Positions 50,087 through 58,350 of a DNA stretch of 64,000 nucleotides are shown one piece after another. Made by a program: the position numbers and the translations under genes. Origin of the DNA: Micromonospora cremea (GTDB lineage: Bacteria > Actinomycetota > Actinomycetes > Mycobacteriales > Micromonosporaceae); the NCBI RefSeq assembly GCF_900143515.1, contig NZ_FSQT01000001.1, positions 2,728,001-2,792,000 of the forward strand, in the 5' to 3' direction. The notes under the pieces were generated by a model. That model was given only the letters and a program-made list of their open reading frames with translations, searched no databases and was not told the DNA's origin. Numbering within the stretch: the stretch's first letter is position 1; every line of letters starts with the position of its first letter.

Positions 50087-50806
50087 CTATCGCGCGGCGC
50101 GCAACGCCGCCGCGATCTGGACGACATCCAGGTCGACGACGACCTCCTCGCCGTCCCAGACACCGCGCGAGGTGATCGCCAGGCCGATCAGAGCCAGCTC
50201 AGCGGCGTCGTCACGCAGGTCGTACTCTTCGCGACTCTCCTCGCCGACTCCGCCTGGTTCCTCGCGATCCCAGGCAGCGACCGCCGACTCAGCCACAGAC
50301 CGAGGCAACCGCACGCCGACCCGACCGATCTGAGGATCAAGATGAGCCCCGATCGCCGCCAGCACGGCCCGGTCCTGCCGATATCTCACGAACTGTTCAC
50401 GATCTACCACCCGCCGAGGGTACTCAGACCCAACCGAGTCACCGATGCGGTCACAGCACCAGTTGCCGCGAACCTCGCCTGTGTCAGGCAGGTCGAGGTA
50501 CGCCAGCAGCCGCAGGAGCCCGCTCACGTGCGGGATGTCGTGCCACAGCGATACGACGCCCTCCGCATCTCGCTGCAGGAAGCTGGCCAGCTCTGCGAGA
50601 TCGTCGCTGCTCTGCCCGCAGTCGATCTCCAGCTCCGGCCGCTGAACCATCCCGAATGCCGCACGAAGATCAACGTTCCAGTAGTGGTCGACGCCGAGCT
50701 GTGAGAGCTGGATCTGAGGACCGAATCGGCTCTCCGCGGCGTCCAACAGCATCGAGCATGCTCGGCGCAGATCCGCGATCCTCAGCACCGCATCAGCATC
50801 GGTCAC
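50087..50806 (-). CDS. Hypothetical protein, 239 residues
   Basis: No family is recognised. A soluble, acidic protein with a Trp/Cys-containing middle (VVSLWHDIPHVSGLLRLL, GNWCCDRIGDSVG) and an acidic end. The start is GTG 50806. It diverges from the truncated DUF4386 gene with only 5 bases between start codons, so one of the two promoters has probably been lost. Confidence 0.6.
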   Translation of the reverse strand: MTDADAVLRIADLRRACSMLLDAAESRFGPQIQLSQLGVDHYWNVDLRAAFGMVQRPELEIDCGQSSDDLAELASFLQRDAEGVVSLWHDIPHVSGLLRLLAYLDLPDTGEVRGNWCCDRIGDSVGSEYPRRVVDREQFVRYRQDRAVLAAIGAHLDPQIGRVGVRLPRSVAESAVAAWDREEPGGVGEESREEYDLRDDAAELALIGLAITSRGVWDGEEVVVDLDVVQIAAALRAAR

Positions 50807-50811
50807 GCCTC

Positions 50812-51300
50812 GTGATCCCTCGGGGTGACGTCACCCGACAGCTCCTCCTCGAAGCGGCTGTCATCACCGTCGGCATGGTCAGCGTCCTGTCGATCGTGAC
50901 GTTGCGCCAGAACGGTGCGGGCCCGAGCACTGACGACGGCTCGCTCGCGGCGGTCGGGCAGTCGCTCGTGGCGATCCACGACTGGACGTTCCTGCTCGGT
51001 CCCAGCTTCATTCTGGGCATGAACACCCTGCTGTTGGCCTACCTGGTGTACCGGTCCCAGACGGTGCCACGGATCATCGCCGTGCTGGGCCTCATCGGAG
51101 GACCGCTCGTCACCACCTCCGCGGTTGCTGTGTTGTTCGGGCTCTACAGTCCGGTCGACCACGCGATCGCCGCGCTTCCCGTGTTCGCGTGGGAAGTCAG
51201 CCTCGCCGTCTACCTCATCGTCAAGGGATTCAGGCCCTCTCCCTTCACCGTCCGCGACATCAGCTCGGTAGCGGCACCCGCCACGCTGTCCCAGCCTTGA
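50812..51300 (+). pseudogene. 5'-truncated DUF4386 membrane-protein gene
   Basis: The portion from about 50845 on (LEAAVITVGMVSVLSIVTLRQ, the central FILGMNTLLLAYLVYRSQTV, and the final helices) matches the C-terminal two thirds of DUF4386 membrane proteins. The first two helices are absent and replaced by unrelated sequence. A GTG at 50812 could give a shortened product, but it lies 5 bases from the divergent gene's start. A remnant is more likely. Confidence 0.6.
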
Positions 51301-51575
51301 GAAGCAGCACCATCCGTGGCCGTCGGCTGCTCGACCGCGTGGTCAACGACAGCACCGGCTGGCGCAACCGCTGGACTCGGATGAACGCCTTCCCCTTCAC
51401 CGCCCCCGACACGATCAGGGGACCGAGTGCAGGTTTCCAGACGCGCGCTCTACTGCCAGGTGGCGGTGTCGGGGTCGATGTTGTGGGCGCGTGCGCTGGC
51501 GTCGATGCTTTGACGGAACCACGTGGCTGACGATCGAAGAACGTGACGGCCACGTGCGAGCGTAGGTTCGCCAGC

Positions 51576-52319
51576 ATGTCTGACCTGCCGCTCGCGTCCG
51601 CGTTCACGGTCTTCAGCGACCAGGACTCGGGATGCCTGTCCTACGGCGTCGAGGATGCCGGGCGCCGCTGGTTCATCAAGAAGGCCACCACGGTGCAGGC
51701 GCGACTCTCACTTATCCGGGCTGCCCAGTTTCACACCGCGGTCCAGCACCCGGCGATCATCCGCCCCGAGCAGGTTCTCAATGGCCCGGACGGGCCGGTG
51801 CTGGTCTACCCATGGCACGACGGCACGGTTCTCAACCACGCCACCAGGCACGGCTCCGACCGGGCCGCACTCACCCGGTTCCAACAGTTACCCCTTGCCG
51901 ACGTCGAGGCGGCCGTCACCACGATCCTCGACGCGCACGTGGCCATCACGGCGACCGGCCACGTCGCAGTCGACTTGTATGACGGCTGCTTCCTCTACGA
52001 CTTCGACAGTCGGCAGATGTGGCTGATCGACCTGGACGAGTATCGGCCCGGCCCCTTCATCCTCGATGCCGACCGCCTGCCCGGATCCCGCCGCTACATG
52101 GCCCCGGAAGAGTTCGTCCGTGGTGCCGTCATCGATCAGCGGACCACGGTATACGCCCTCGGCCGAGCCATCTGGCACCTGCTCGACTCTGTAGACGGCT
52201 GGCGAGGCTCCCCGACCCAGAGGCGGCTCGCGACCCACGCCACCCGGCCAGCACCCGGAGATCGACACCCCGATGTGATGAAGCTGGTCACCGCGTGGCG
52301 ATCCACGCTCACGGCCTGA
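51576..52319 (+). CDS. Protein-kinase-fold protein with unusual motifs
   Basis: A 247-residue protein with the order of a Ser/Thr kinase. The Lys region is RRWFIKKATT, the catalytic-loop analogue HVAVDLYDGCFLYDFDS keeps the Asp but lacks HRD, the metal-loop analogue is LIDLDEYRPG in place of DFG, and RRYMAPEEF matches APE. A glycine-rich loop is not visible. It may be a divergent kinase or pseudokinase. The ATG 51576 is chosen by homology order; its ribosome site is weak. Confidence 0.7.
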   Translation: MSDLPLASAFTVFSDQDSGCLSYGVEDAGRRWFIKKATTVQARLSLIRAAQFHTAVQHPAIIRPEQVLNGPDGPVLVYPWHDGTVLNHATRHGSDRAALTRFQQLPLADVEAAVTTILDAHVAITATGHVAVDLYDGCFLYDFDSRQMWLIDLDEYRPGPFILDADRLPGSRRYMAPEEFVRGAVIDQRTTVYALGRAIWHLLDSVDGWRGSPTQRRLATHATRPAPGDRHPDVMKLVTAWRSTLTA

Positions 52320-52327
52320 GACGGGCA

Positions 52328-52373
52328 CCGGCCGGCCTGGGAAATGGCGTTGCGCGGCCCCCAGGCCGGCTGG
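52328..52373 (+). terminator. Terminator after the kinase-like gene
   Basis: A 14-bp GC-rich stem (52328-52341 with 52360-52373, one G-U pair) with an 18-base loop. It ends just before the putative -10 of the argS leader transcript. Confidence 0.7.
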
Positions 52374-52387
52374 TTAGGCTGCCGGGC

Positions 52388-52477
52388 ATGACCAGCCCGC
52401 ACGCGTTCCCGATGACGTCCCCTGACGTCCTGTTCGGCGCGCTGCGACGCCTGCGATCCAACGATCGCCTGCGCTGA
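52388..52477 (+). CDS. Arg-rich leader peptide candidate upstream of argS
   Basis: A 29-residue ORF with five Arg among its last ten residues (LRRLRSNDRLR; codons CGA, CGC, CGA, CGC, CGC). A -10-like TAGGCT (52375-52380) lies 7 bases before the ATG, so the RNA may be leaderless, as many actinobacterial leader peptides are. The stop is 14 bases before a perfect hairpin. The Arg codon run fits ribosome stalling when charged tRNA-Arg is scarce. The evidence is positional, not homology-based. Confidence 0.42.
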   Translation: MTSPHAFPMTSPDVLFGALRRLRSNDRLR

Positions 52478-52491
52478 GCCATTTTCTCTGC

Positions 52492-52573
52492 GACCGGCGG
52501 ATCGAGCCGCCGGTCATCGCCGATCGTCCTCAATCCGCCGCATCCTCATCCGGTGATCCGCGAACGGCGGATC
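52492..52573 (+). promoter_or_regulatory. Candidate attenuator of argS
   Basis: The hairpin 52492-52500/52507-52515 has nine perfect GC-rich pairs and a 6-base loop. Its left arm (52495-52502, CGGCGGAT) can instead pair with 52533-52540 (ATCCGCCG, 8 bp). A further stem, 52555-52561 with 52567-52573, lies near the start codon and can compete with the first via 52497-52503. Mutually exclusive pairings after an Arg-rich mini-ORF are the layout of a transcription or translation attenuator. No T tract follows. Confidence 0.4.
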
Positions 52574-52593
52574 CGAGCGAGATCGGCGTACCC

Positions 52594-54312
52594 ATGGATC
52601 TGGAGAAACTGCTGACCGACCGGCTGGCGCCGGCGTTCGCGACGGTGGCCGGCGAGCCGGTGGAACCGGTCGTGCGCCGCTCCCAGCGCGCGGACTTCCA
52701 ATCCGACGCGGCGCTGGCACTGGCCCGGCGGCTCGGCCGGCCGCCGCGCGCCATCGCCACCGAGGTGCTGCAGCTGGCCGAGCTGGCCGACCTGTGCAGC
52801 GCGGCGGAGCTCTCCGGGCCGGGATTCCTCAACCTGACCGTCGCCGACGACGCCTTGGCCGGGCTGGTCTCCGCGCTGGCTACCGACCCTCGGCTGGGAG
52901 TGCCGTTGGCCGCCGCGCCGGAGACCGTGGTGGTCGACTACTCGGCACCGAACGTGGCGAAGGAGATGCACGTCGGGCACCTTCGTTCAACGGTGATCGG
53001 TGACGCGGCGGCCCGGCTGCTGGAGTGGTTGGGGCACCGGGTGCTGCGGGCCAACCACCTGGGCGACTGGGGTACGCCCTTCGGCATGCTGATCGAGCAC
53101 CTGGCCGACCTGGGTGAGGCCGAGGCGGCGCAGGAGCTGTCCATGGGTGACCTGGACTCGTTCTACAAGGCGGCCCGGGTCAAGTTCGACGCCGACGAGG
53201 CGTTCCGCGAGCGGTCCCGGCTGCGGGTGGTGGCCTTGCAGGGCGGCGATCCGGCGACGCTGCGGCTGTGGCGGCTGCTGGTGGAGCAGTCCGAGCGCTA
53301 CTTCCTGACCGTGTACGACCTGCTCGACGTGACCCTGACCGAGCGTGACTTCCACGGCGAGAGCAGTTACAACGACCTGCTCGCCCCGGTGGTCGAGGAT
53401 TTGGACCGGCTTGGGTTGCTGCGGGAGAGCGACGGCGCGGCCTGCGTATTCCCGCCTGGCTCGATGGGCCGCGACGGCAAGCCGCTACCGCTGATCGTGC
53501 GCAAGTCCGATGGCGGGTACGGCTACCCGGCAACCGACCTGGCGGCGATCCGGCAGCGGACCGGCACGCTGGGCGCGACCCGGCTGCTCTACGTGGTCGG
53601 ACTACCGCAGCGGCGGCACTTCGAGATGGTGTACGCCGCCGCCGCGCAGGCCGGCTGGCTGGTCCCGCCGGCCCGGGCCGAGCACGTCGGGTTCGGCTCG
53701 ATCCTCGGCCCGGACGGGCGGATGCTGCGCAGCCGGGCCGGCGGTTCGGTGAAGCTGGTTGGGCTGCTGGAGGAGGCGATCGCCCGGGCCACCGCGCTGG
53801 CCCGGGAACGGAACCCGGAGTTGGGCGAGGCGGAGGCGGCCGAGGTGGGCCGGGCGGTCGGCATCGGCGCGCTCAAGTACGCCGACCTGTCCAGCGACCG
53901 TCACAAGGACTACGTGCTCGACTGGGAGCGGATCCTCTCGCTGGACGGCAACACCGCGCCCTACCTCCAGTACGCGTACTCCCGGGTCCGGTCAATCTTC
54001 CGGCGGGCCGGCGTGGCGGCCCGGCCGGAGGCGGGGATCTTGCTGGCCGAGTCGGCCGAGCGGGCACTCGCCTTCGAGCTGATCGGCTTCGGCAGAGTGG
54101 TCGACGAGGTGGCGGAGAATCTGGAGTTCCACCACCTGACCGGATACCTGTACCGGCTGGCCGCCGCGTTCAGCGCGTTCTACGAGCGGTGCCCGGTGCT
54201 GCGGGCCGACGGCCCGGTCCGGGAGAGCCGGCTGGTGCTCTCTGACGTGACCGCCCGGGTGCTCCGGCAGGGCCTCTACCTGCTCGGCATTCGGACCCCG
54301 GAACGGATGTGA
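52594..54312 (+). CDS. argS: Arginyl-tRNA synthetase
   Basis: A 572-residue class I synthetase that charges tRNA-Arg. It has the ArgS N-terminal 'additional domain' (about 1-105), the HIGH signature as HVGHLRSTVIGD and NHLGDWGTPFGMLIEHL. The KMSK loop is degenerate (GRMLRSRAGGSVKL), as in many ArgS, and the DALR anticodon-binding domain follows (about 450-572, ending LYLLGIRTPERM). The ATG is not preceded by a strong ribosome site, which may suit regulation through the hairpins upstream. It could be a second ArgS rather than the only one. Confidence 0.95.
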   Translation: MDLEKLLTDRLAPAFATVAGEPVEPVVRRSQRADFQSDAALALARRLGRPPRAIATEVLQLAELADLCSAAELSGPGFLNLTVADDALAGLVSALATDPRLGVPLAAAPETVVVDYSAPNVAKEMHVGHLRSTVIGDAAARLLEWLGHRVLRANHLGDWGTPFGMLIEHLADLGEAEAAQELSMGDLDSFYKAARVKFDADEAFRERSRLRVVALQGGDPATLRLWRLLVEQSERYFLTVYDLLDVTLTERDFHGESSYNDLLAPVVEDLDRLGLLRESDGAACVFPPGSMGRDGKPLPLIVRKSDGGYGYPATDLAAIRQRTGTLGATRLLYVVGLPQRRHFEMVYAAAAQAGWLVPPARAEHVGFGSILGPDGRMLRSRAGGSVKLVGLLEEAIARATALARERNPELGEAEAAEVGRAVGIGALKYADLSSDRHKDYVLDWERILSLDGNTAPYLQYAYSRVRSIFRRAGVAARPEAGILLAESAERALAFELIGFGRVVDEVAENLEFHHLTGYLYRLAAAFSAFYERCPVLRADGPVRESRLVLSDVTARVLRQGLYLLGIRTPERM

Positions 54313-54382
54313 TCAGGTACGAGCACGTCAAGGTCGTCCTGCTACGGCTCCTGCTGTGAGTGGGCCCTCCGCCAGGCCGACG

Positions 54383-54420
54383 GGCTGGGGCGCGAGGGTG
54401 TTCGTCCTCGCGCCCCAGCC
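54383..54420. terminator. Shared terminator of argS and the GH43-like gene
   Basis: A perfect 15-bp GC-rich stem (54383-54397 with 54406-54420) with an 8-base loop, located between two convergent genes, usable from both sides. Confidence 0.85.
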
Positions 54421-54465
54421 TGGTCCGTGAGTCCGCCGTCAAACAGCGGCAGGACAACCGGGCCG

Positions 54466-56157
54466 CTACCTCGAGCCGTTGAGGCCTGCCGCCAGCGCCT
54501 CGGCAAATGACGTGTCCGCTGCGGTCCCGCTCACCCCGAGCCGCCAGGTTCCCCCGGGAAGGTCACCGAGGGGCAACGACCGTCCGCCGGGCTGCCACAG
54601 CGGTTGCCATGCGATGGTTCCGCTGGGGCGGTGGAACCACCGGTTGTCCTCGTTCCAGGCCGAGTCGGCTCGGTAGGCGGCCACCAGCGTGGTCGTGTCG
54701 TCGGTGGCGAGGGTCCAAGGGGTGAAACCCGCGGCGTCGCCGTCCCTGTCCTGCTGGCCGGGGTCGCCGAGCTGCGGCAGGGCCGAGTCCAGACTCCAGG
54801 CGGCTTCCCAGACCGGCGCGGTGGTCGGGCCGGCCACGTGCCAGACGAAGCTGAGGTCCGTGGTGGCCGTATCGAACCGGAACCGCCAGTCGGCGGTCAC
54901 CGGCTCGTTTCCGAGGGGGATGCCGGTGAGGCTCAGGTCGGTGCCGTCGGCGGAGACCGTCACGTCCCTGGCGGCGCCCGCCACGTCTGTCGGCCCGAAG
55001 GCTCCGACCGCGAGGTAGGGCGCCGTGGAGCGGGACGACGAGTCCGTGACGGGTCGATACTCGCCACGTCCGGCGGGATCGGCGTCATAGGAGACCAGCC
55101 GCGCCTGAGGTGCTGTCTGCACGACGGCACGGTAGTAGGGAGTGGTGACGACGCGGCCCTTCGTCACCACCGGCGTACGCCAATGCAGCGGTGCCAGCCA
55201 GAGTCCGCCCTGGCCCCAGCCGGCACCGGTGACGTACCAGTCGCCCGTGCCGGAGTCGTCCTTGACCACCTCGGCTGCGTGCGCGTCGATCTGCCCCGCC
55301 AACTGGTCGACGGTGAAGTGGAAGGGGTCGGCGCTGCGGTACACGCGGGTGTCCTGGTATCCGCTCTCACAGCACACGAAGAGATACCACGAGCCGTCGT
55401 GACGCACCACGAACGGCGACTCGGTCGGTCCGCCGAAGGTGCCGGTGGCCGGGTGTTCGAAGGCCGTCCGCCGCGAGCCCCAGTGCACCAGGTCGGTGCT
55501 GGTGCGGTAGGCGACGATGTGGTGGCCACCCGCCGGTGTGCTGTTGGCGGTGTAGTACATCACCCACTGGTTGCCGACCCGGGTGACCATCGGGTCCCGG
55601 CCGTCGAAGCCGTCGGCGAACAGCGGGTTCGCCGGGTGCCGGGTCCAGGTCTTCAGATCCTTCGACGTGGCCAGCTGCATCCGGTAGGCGGTGTGGTCCG
55701 CGGTGCCACCCGCGTAGTACATGTAGTACGTGCCACCGTGGAACAGGACGTACGGCGCCCAGATGTGGCTCTCGCCCGCGGCGGGGTCGGCCTCCAGCGC
55801 GAACGGCTGCTTCGTCCAGGGTCCGCCCGGAGACGGCGCCGTGGCGTGGCCGAAGAACCGCTCGTCGAGCGGGTTGGCGGGCTCGGCGTGGGTGATCGCG
55901 AAGATGTGCCACTCGCCGGTAAGTCGGTCGCGCACCATCGTGTGGTCGTTGTAGTACCAGCGCTCGTTCTCGCCGACGCTCGGGTCGTAGACGTGCACGA
56001 AGTCACCGGCGCCGACCACGGTCGACCGGTTCTCGTACGGCTGGTTGTCGATCGCGGGCGGGTCGGCCGCCCGAGCCGCGACCGGTGTCACGATCAGGCT
56101 CAGTGCGACCGCGAACAGCGTGGACAGCCGGCCAACGCGGGACGGTAGGCGGGGCAT
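54466..56157 (-). CDS. Secreted GH43/GH32-clan glycoside hydrolase
   Basis: A 563-residue protein. A signal peptide (1-31, [14 protein letters not shown]) is followed by a five-bladed beta-propeller with the motifs [10 protein letters not shown], the WAP run in [24 protein letters not shown] and the GGPTESPFV box with the catalytic Glu. These acid positions fit the GH43/GH32/GH68 superfamily (arabinanase or fructosidase type). The C-terminal 200 residues form a beta-sandwich, GH32C-like. The ATG 56157 has GGAGGAA upstream. It is last in the ABC operon, after a hairpin. Confidence 0.8.
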   Translation of the reverse strand: MPRLPSRVGRLSTLFAVALSLIVTPVAARAADPPAIDNQPYENRSTVVGAGDFVHVYDPSVGENERWYYNDHTMVRDRLTGEWHIFAITHAEPANPLDERFFGHATAPSPGGPWTKQPFALEADPAAGESHIWAPYVLFHGGTYYMYYAGGTADHTAYRMQLATSKDLKTWTRHPANPLFADGFDGRDPMVTRVGNQWVMYYTANSTPAGGHHIVAYRTSTDLVHWGSRRTAFEHPATGTFGGPTESPFVVRHDGSWYLFVCCESGYQDTRVYRSADPFHFTVDQLAGQIDAHAAEVVKDDSGTGDWYVTGAGWGQGGLWLAPLHWRTPVVTKGRVVTTPYYRAVVQTAPQARLVSYDADPAGRGEYRPVTDSSSRSTAPYLAVGAFGPTDVAGAARDVTVSADGTDLSLTGIPLGNEPVTADWRFRFDTATTDLSFVWHVAGPTTAPVWEAAWSLDSALPQLGDPGQQDRDGDAAGFTPWTLATDDTTTLVAAYRADSAWNEDNRWFHRPSGTIAWQPLWQPGGRSLPLGDLPGGTWRLGVSGTAADTSFAEALAAGLNGSR

Positions 56158-56215
56158 CGCATTCCTCCAGGGCTCGAGCGGGTTTCGGTGGCGGTCTCCC
56201 GGTCGTTCGGTGATG

Positions 56216-56242
56216 GGGCCCGCCAGCCTGCGCGGCGGGCCC
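56216..56242 (-). terminator. Hairpin between binding-protein and GH43-like genes
   Basis: A 9-bp perfect GC stem (56216-56224 with 56234-56242). It lies 16 bases past the binding-protein stop on the minus strand and 59 bases before the hydrolase start. It may attenuate downstream expression or stabilise the binding-protein mRNA. Confidence 0.55.
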
Positions 56243-56257
56243 GCACCTGAGGAACTG

Positions 56258-57262
56258 TTACTGCTTGCCGCCGAGCTCGGTGTAGGCCTGCGCGGCGTTC
56301 TCCTTGGTGATCTGCATGGTGCCGAGGGTGGTCGACTTCGGCACGTCCTTCGTGCAGTCGACCAGGATCTTCTTGGCCAGGTCGATCGCCTCGCGTCCGC
56401 CGGTCGCGTACTGGAACGTCGCCTGCAGGCGACCCTGCTCGACCGCCTTGATGCCGCCGGACGCGACGGGCAGAGCGTCGATCCCGGTGAACTTGATCGC
56501 CGTCTCCTTGCCGGCGGCCTTCGCCGCGAGGTAGGCACCCTCGGCCATCGGGTCGTTGTGCGCGTACACGGCGTCGATGTCCGGCTGGGCCTTGAGCATC
56601 GCGTCCATCACGCTCTGCCCCTTCTCCCGCAGCCACTCAGCGGTCTGGGTAGCAACGATCTCGATCTTCGGGTTGCTCGCGATGCCCTCTCGGAAGCCCT
56701 GGGCGCGCTCGGCGGCCGGGGTGGAGCCGGGCAGCCCGGAGATCTCGACGACCTTGCCGCCCTGCGGCAGCAGCGTCTTGGCGTAGTACTCGCCCGCCGC
56801 CTTGCCGATCGCCACGTTGTCGCCGCCGATGAACGCGGTGTACGCGTCACCCTCGACCTTGCGGTCGAGCACGATGACCGGGATGCCCTGGTCGTACGCC
56901 TTCTTCACCACGCCGGTGAGCGGCTTCGCCTCGTTGGGCGAAATGATCAGCAGGTTGATCCCCTGGGAGAGGAAGTTCTCCACGTCGGCGACCTGCTTGC
57001 TGTTGTCCTGCGCCGCGTCCGAGACGACGACCTGGAAACCGGGCACGGCCTTCGCGGCGGTGGTCACGTCATCGTTCATGACCTGCCGGTACGGCTCGGC
57101 GTTGTTGGCCTGCGACATACCGATCAGGAACTCCTTGCCGCTGCCACAGTTGGCCGAGGCGTCGGTGCCGCTGTCGCCGCCGTCCTTCTCGACGCTGCAC
57201 CCCGCGGTGGCGGTAAGCACGGTCAGCGCGAGGATGGTGATGGCTCTTCGGGTGTAGCGCAT
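56258..57262 (-). CDS. Sugar ABC transporter binding lipoprotein (ribose/furanose type)
   Basis: A 334-residue periplasmic-binding-protein-like lipoprotein. The lipobox is in [13 protein letters not shown] (Cys22). The mature part is peripla_BP_4 type: [65 protein letters not shown]. It is close to furanose-binding proteins such as YtfQ or FrcB in form. It feeds the permease and ATPase encoded upstream. The inferred substrate is a furanose sugar or short furanoside. Confidence 0.93.
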   Translation of the reverse strand: MRYTRRAITILALTVLTATAGCSVEKDGGDSGTDASANCGSGKEFLIGMSQANNAEPYRQVMNDDVTTAAKAVPGFQVVVSDAAQDNSKQVADVENFLSQGINLLIISPNEAKPLTGVVKKAYDQGIPVIVLDRKVEGDAYTAFIGGDNVAIGKAAGEYYAKTLLPQGGKVVEISGLPGSTPAAERAQGFREGIASNPKIEIVATQTAEWLREKGQSVMDAMLKAQPDIDAVYAHNDPMAEGAYLAAKAAGKETAIKFTGIDALPVASGGIKAVEQGRLQATFQYATGGREAIDLAKKILVDCTKDVPKSTTLGTMQITKENAAQAYTELGGKQ

Positions 57263-57285
57263 GATTCCTCCAAGGTGGTGGTGGG

Positions 57286-58350
57286 TCAGGCGATGCGGGG
57301 ACGGAGCCTCTGCAATGCGGCGGCAGCCACGATGACCAGGCCCTTGACGACCAGCTGCACGTTCGCGTCGATGTTGTTGAGGGCCAGGATGTTGTTCAGG
57401 ATCCCGAGCAGCAGGGCGCCGGCGATCGTGCCGCCCATGGATCCACTGCCACCGGCGAGACTCGTCCCGCCGATGACCACGGCCGCGATCGCGTCCAATT
57501 CGTAGCCGGCGCCGTCGTTCGGGCTGCCCTGGTTGAGCTGACCGGCGTGGATGATCCCGGCCAGTGCGGCGAGCAGGCCGGAGATCGCGAAGACGGTGAC
57601 CCGGACCCTGCGGACCGGCACGCCGGAGAGCCGGGCCGCCTTCTCGTTGCCGCCGATCGCGTAGACGTGCCGCGCGAAGGCGGTGCTGCGCAGCACCAGG
57701 AGCGCGCCGACGCCGATGGCGAGGAAGATCAGGGCCGGTACCGGCAGCACCCCGTTAATGGAGCCGCTCAGCAGCGAGAACGCCTCGGGAGCCTCCTGCG
57801 GCCCCTCGCCGTAGGCGATCGGGATGCCCAGGCCGCCGGACCACATCCGGGCGATGCCCCGAGCCGCTTGCAGGCCGGCCAGGGTGACGATGAAGGACTG
57901 GATCCCGAGCCGGGCGACGATCGCCCCCTGGGTGGCCCCGAACGCGGTGCCGATGAAGAGCACGATCAGGACCGTCGGCACGATCCCCAGGCCGCTGTCG
58001 ACCATCAACGTGGCCGACCCGACCGCGGCGAGCCCGAGCACCGCCCCGACGGAGAGGTCGATGCCGCCGATCAGGATCACGAACGTCATCCCGACCGCGA
58101 TGATGCCGATCTCCGAGACCGCCCGGACGATGTTGGCGAGGTTTCCGGAGCTGAGGAACACGTTCTCGCCGTTGCGGGACGGCGAGACGGCGATCGCGAT
58201 CAGAAAGACGGCGACGAGCCCGAACAGGCTCTGGAACCGGAAGAAGTTGTCGACGATCGCGTGCCGGTCCTTCGGCAGTCGGATCGCCCGGCGGCGGGGT
58301 GGTGTCTCCGGCGGCGACGCGGCGACGGTGGTGGGGTTGGGCGAATTCAT
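57286..58350 (-). CDS. Ribose-type ABC permease (RbsC family)
   Basis: A 354-residue integral membrane protein with ten or so hydrophobic segments. It has the BPD_transp_2 signature (MTFVILIGGIDLSVGAVLGLAA, and ATVIGGTSLAGGSGSMGGTIAGALLLG-like end). It is the pore of the importer. Its ATG overlaps the ATPase stop (ATGA). The binding-protein gene follows 23 bases downstream. Confidence 0.94.
   Translation of the reverse strand: MNSPNPTTVAASPPETPPRRRAIRLPKDRHAIVDNFFRFQSLFGLVAVFLIAIAVSPSRNGENVFLSSGNLANIVRAVSEIGIIAVGMTFVILIGGIDLSVGAVLGLAAVGSATLMVDSGLGIVPTVLIVLFIGTAFGATQGAIVARLGIQSFIVTLAGLQAARGIARMWSGGLGIPIAYGEGPQEAPEAFSLLSGSINGVLPVPALIFLAIGVGALLVLRSTAFARHVYAIGGNEKAARLSGVPVRRVRVTVFAISGLLAALAGIIHAGQLNQGSPNDGAGYELDAIAAVVIGGTSLAGGSGSMGGTIAGALLLGILNNILALNNIDANVQLVVKGLVIVAAAALQRLRPRIA

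Noticed and set aside
51450..51542. Minus-strand peptide ending SARAHNIDPDTATWQ before a stop
   Set aside because: It looks protein-like, but has no start codon or known family and covers only about 30 codons; too weak to list as a gene fragment.
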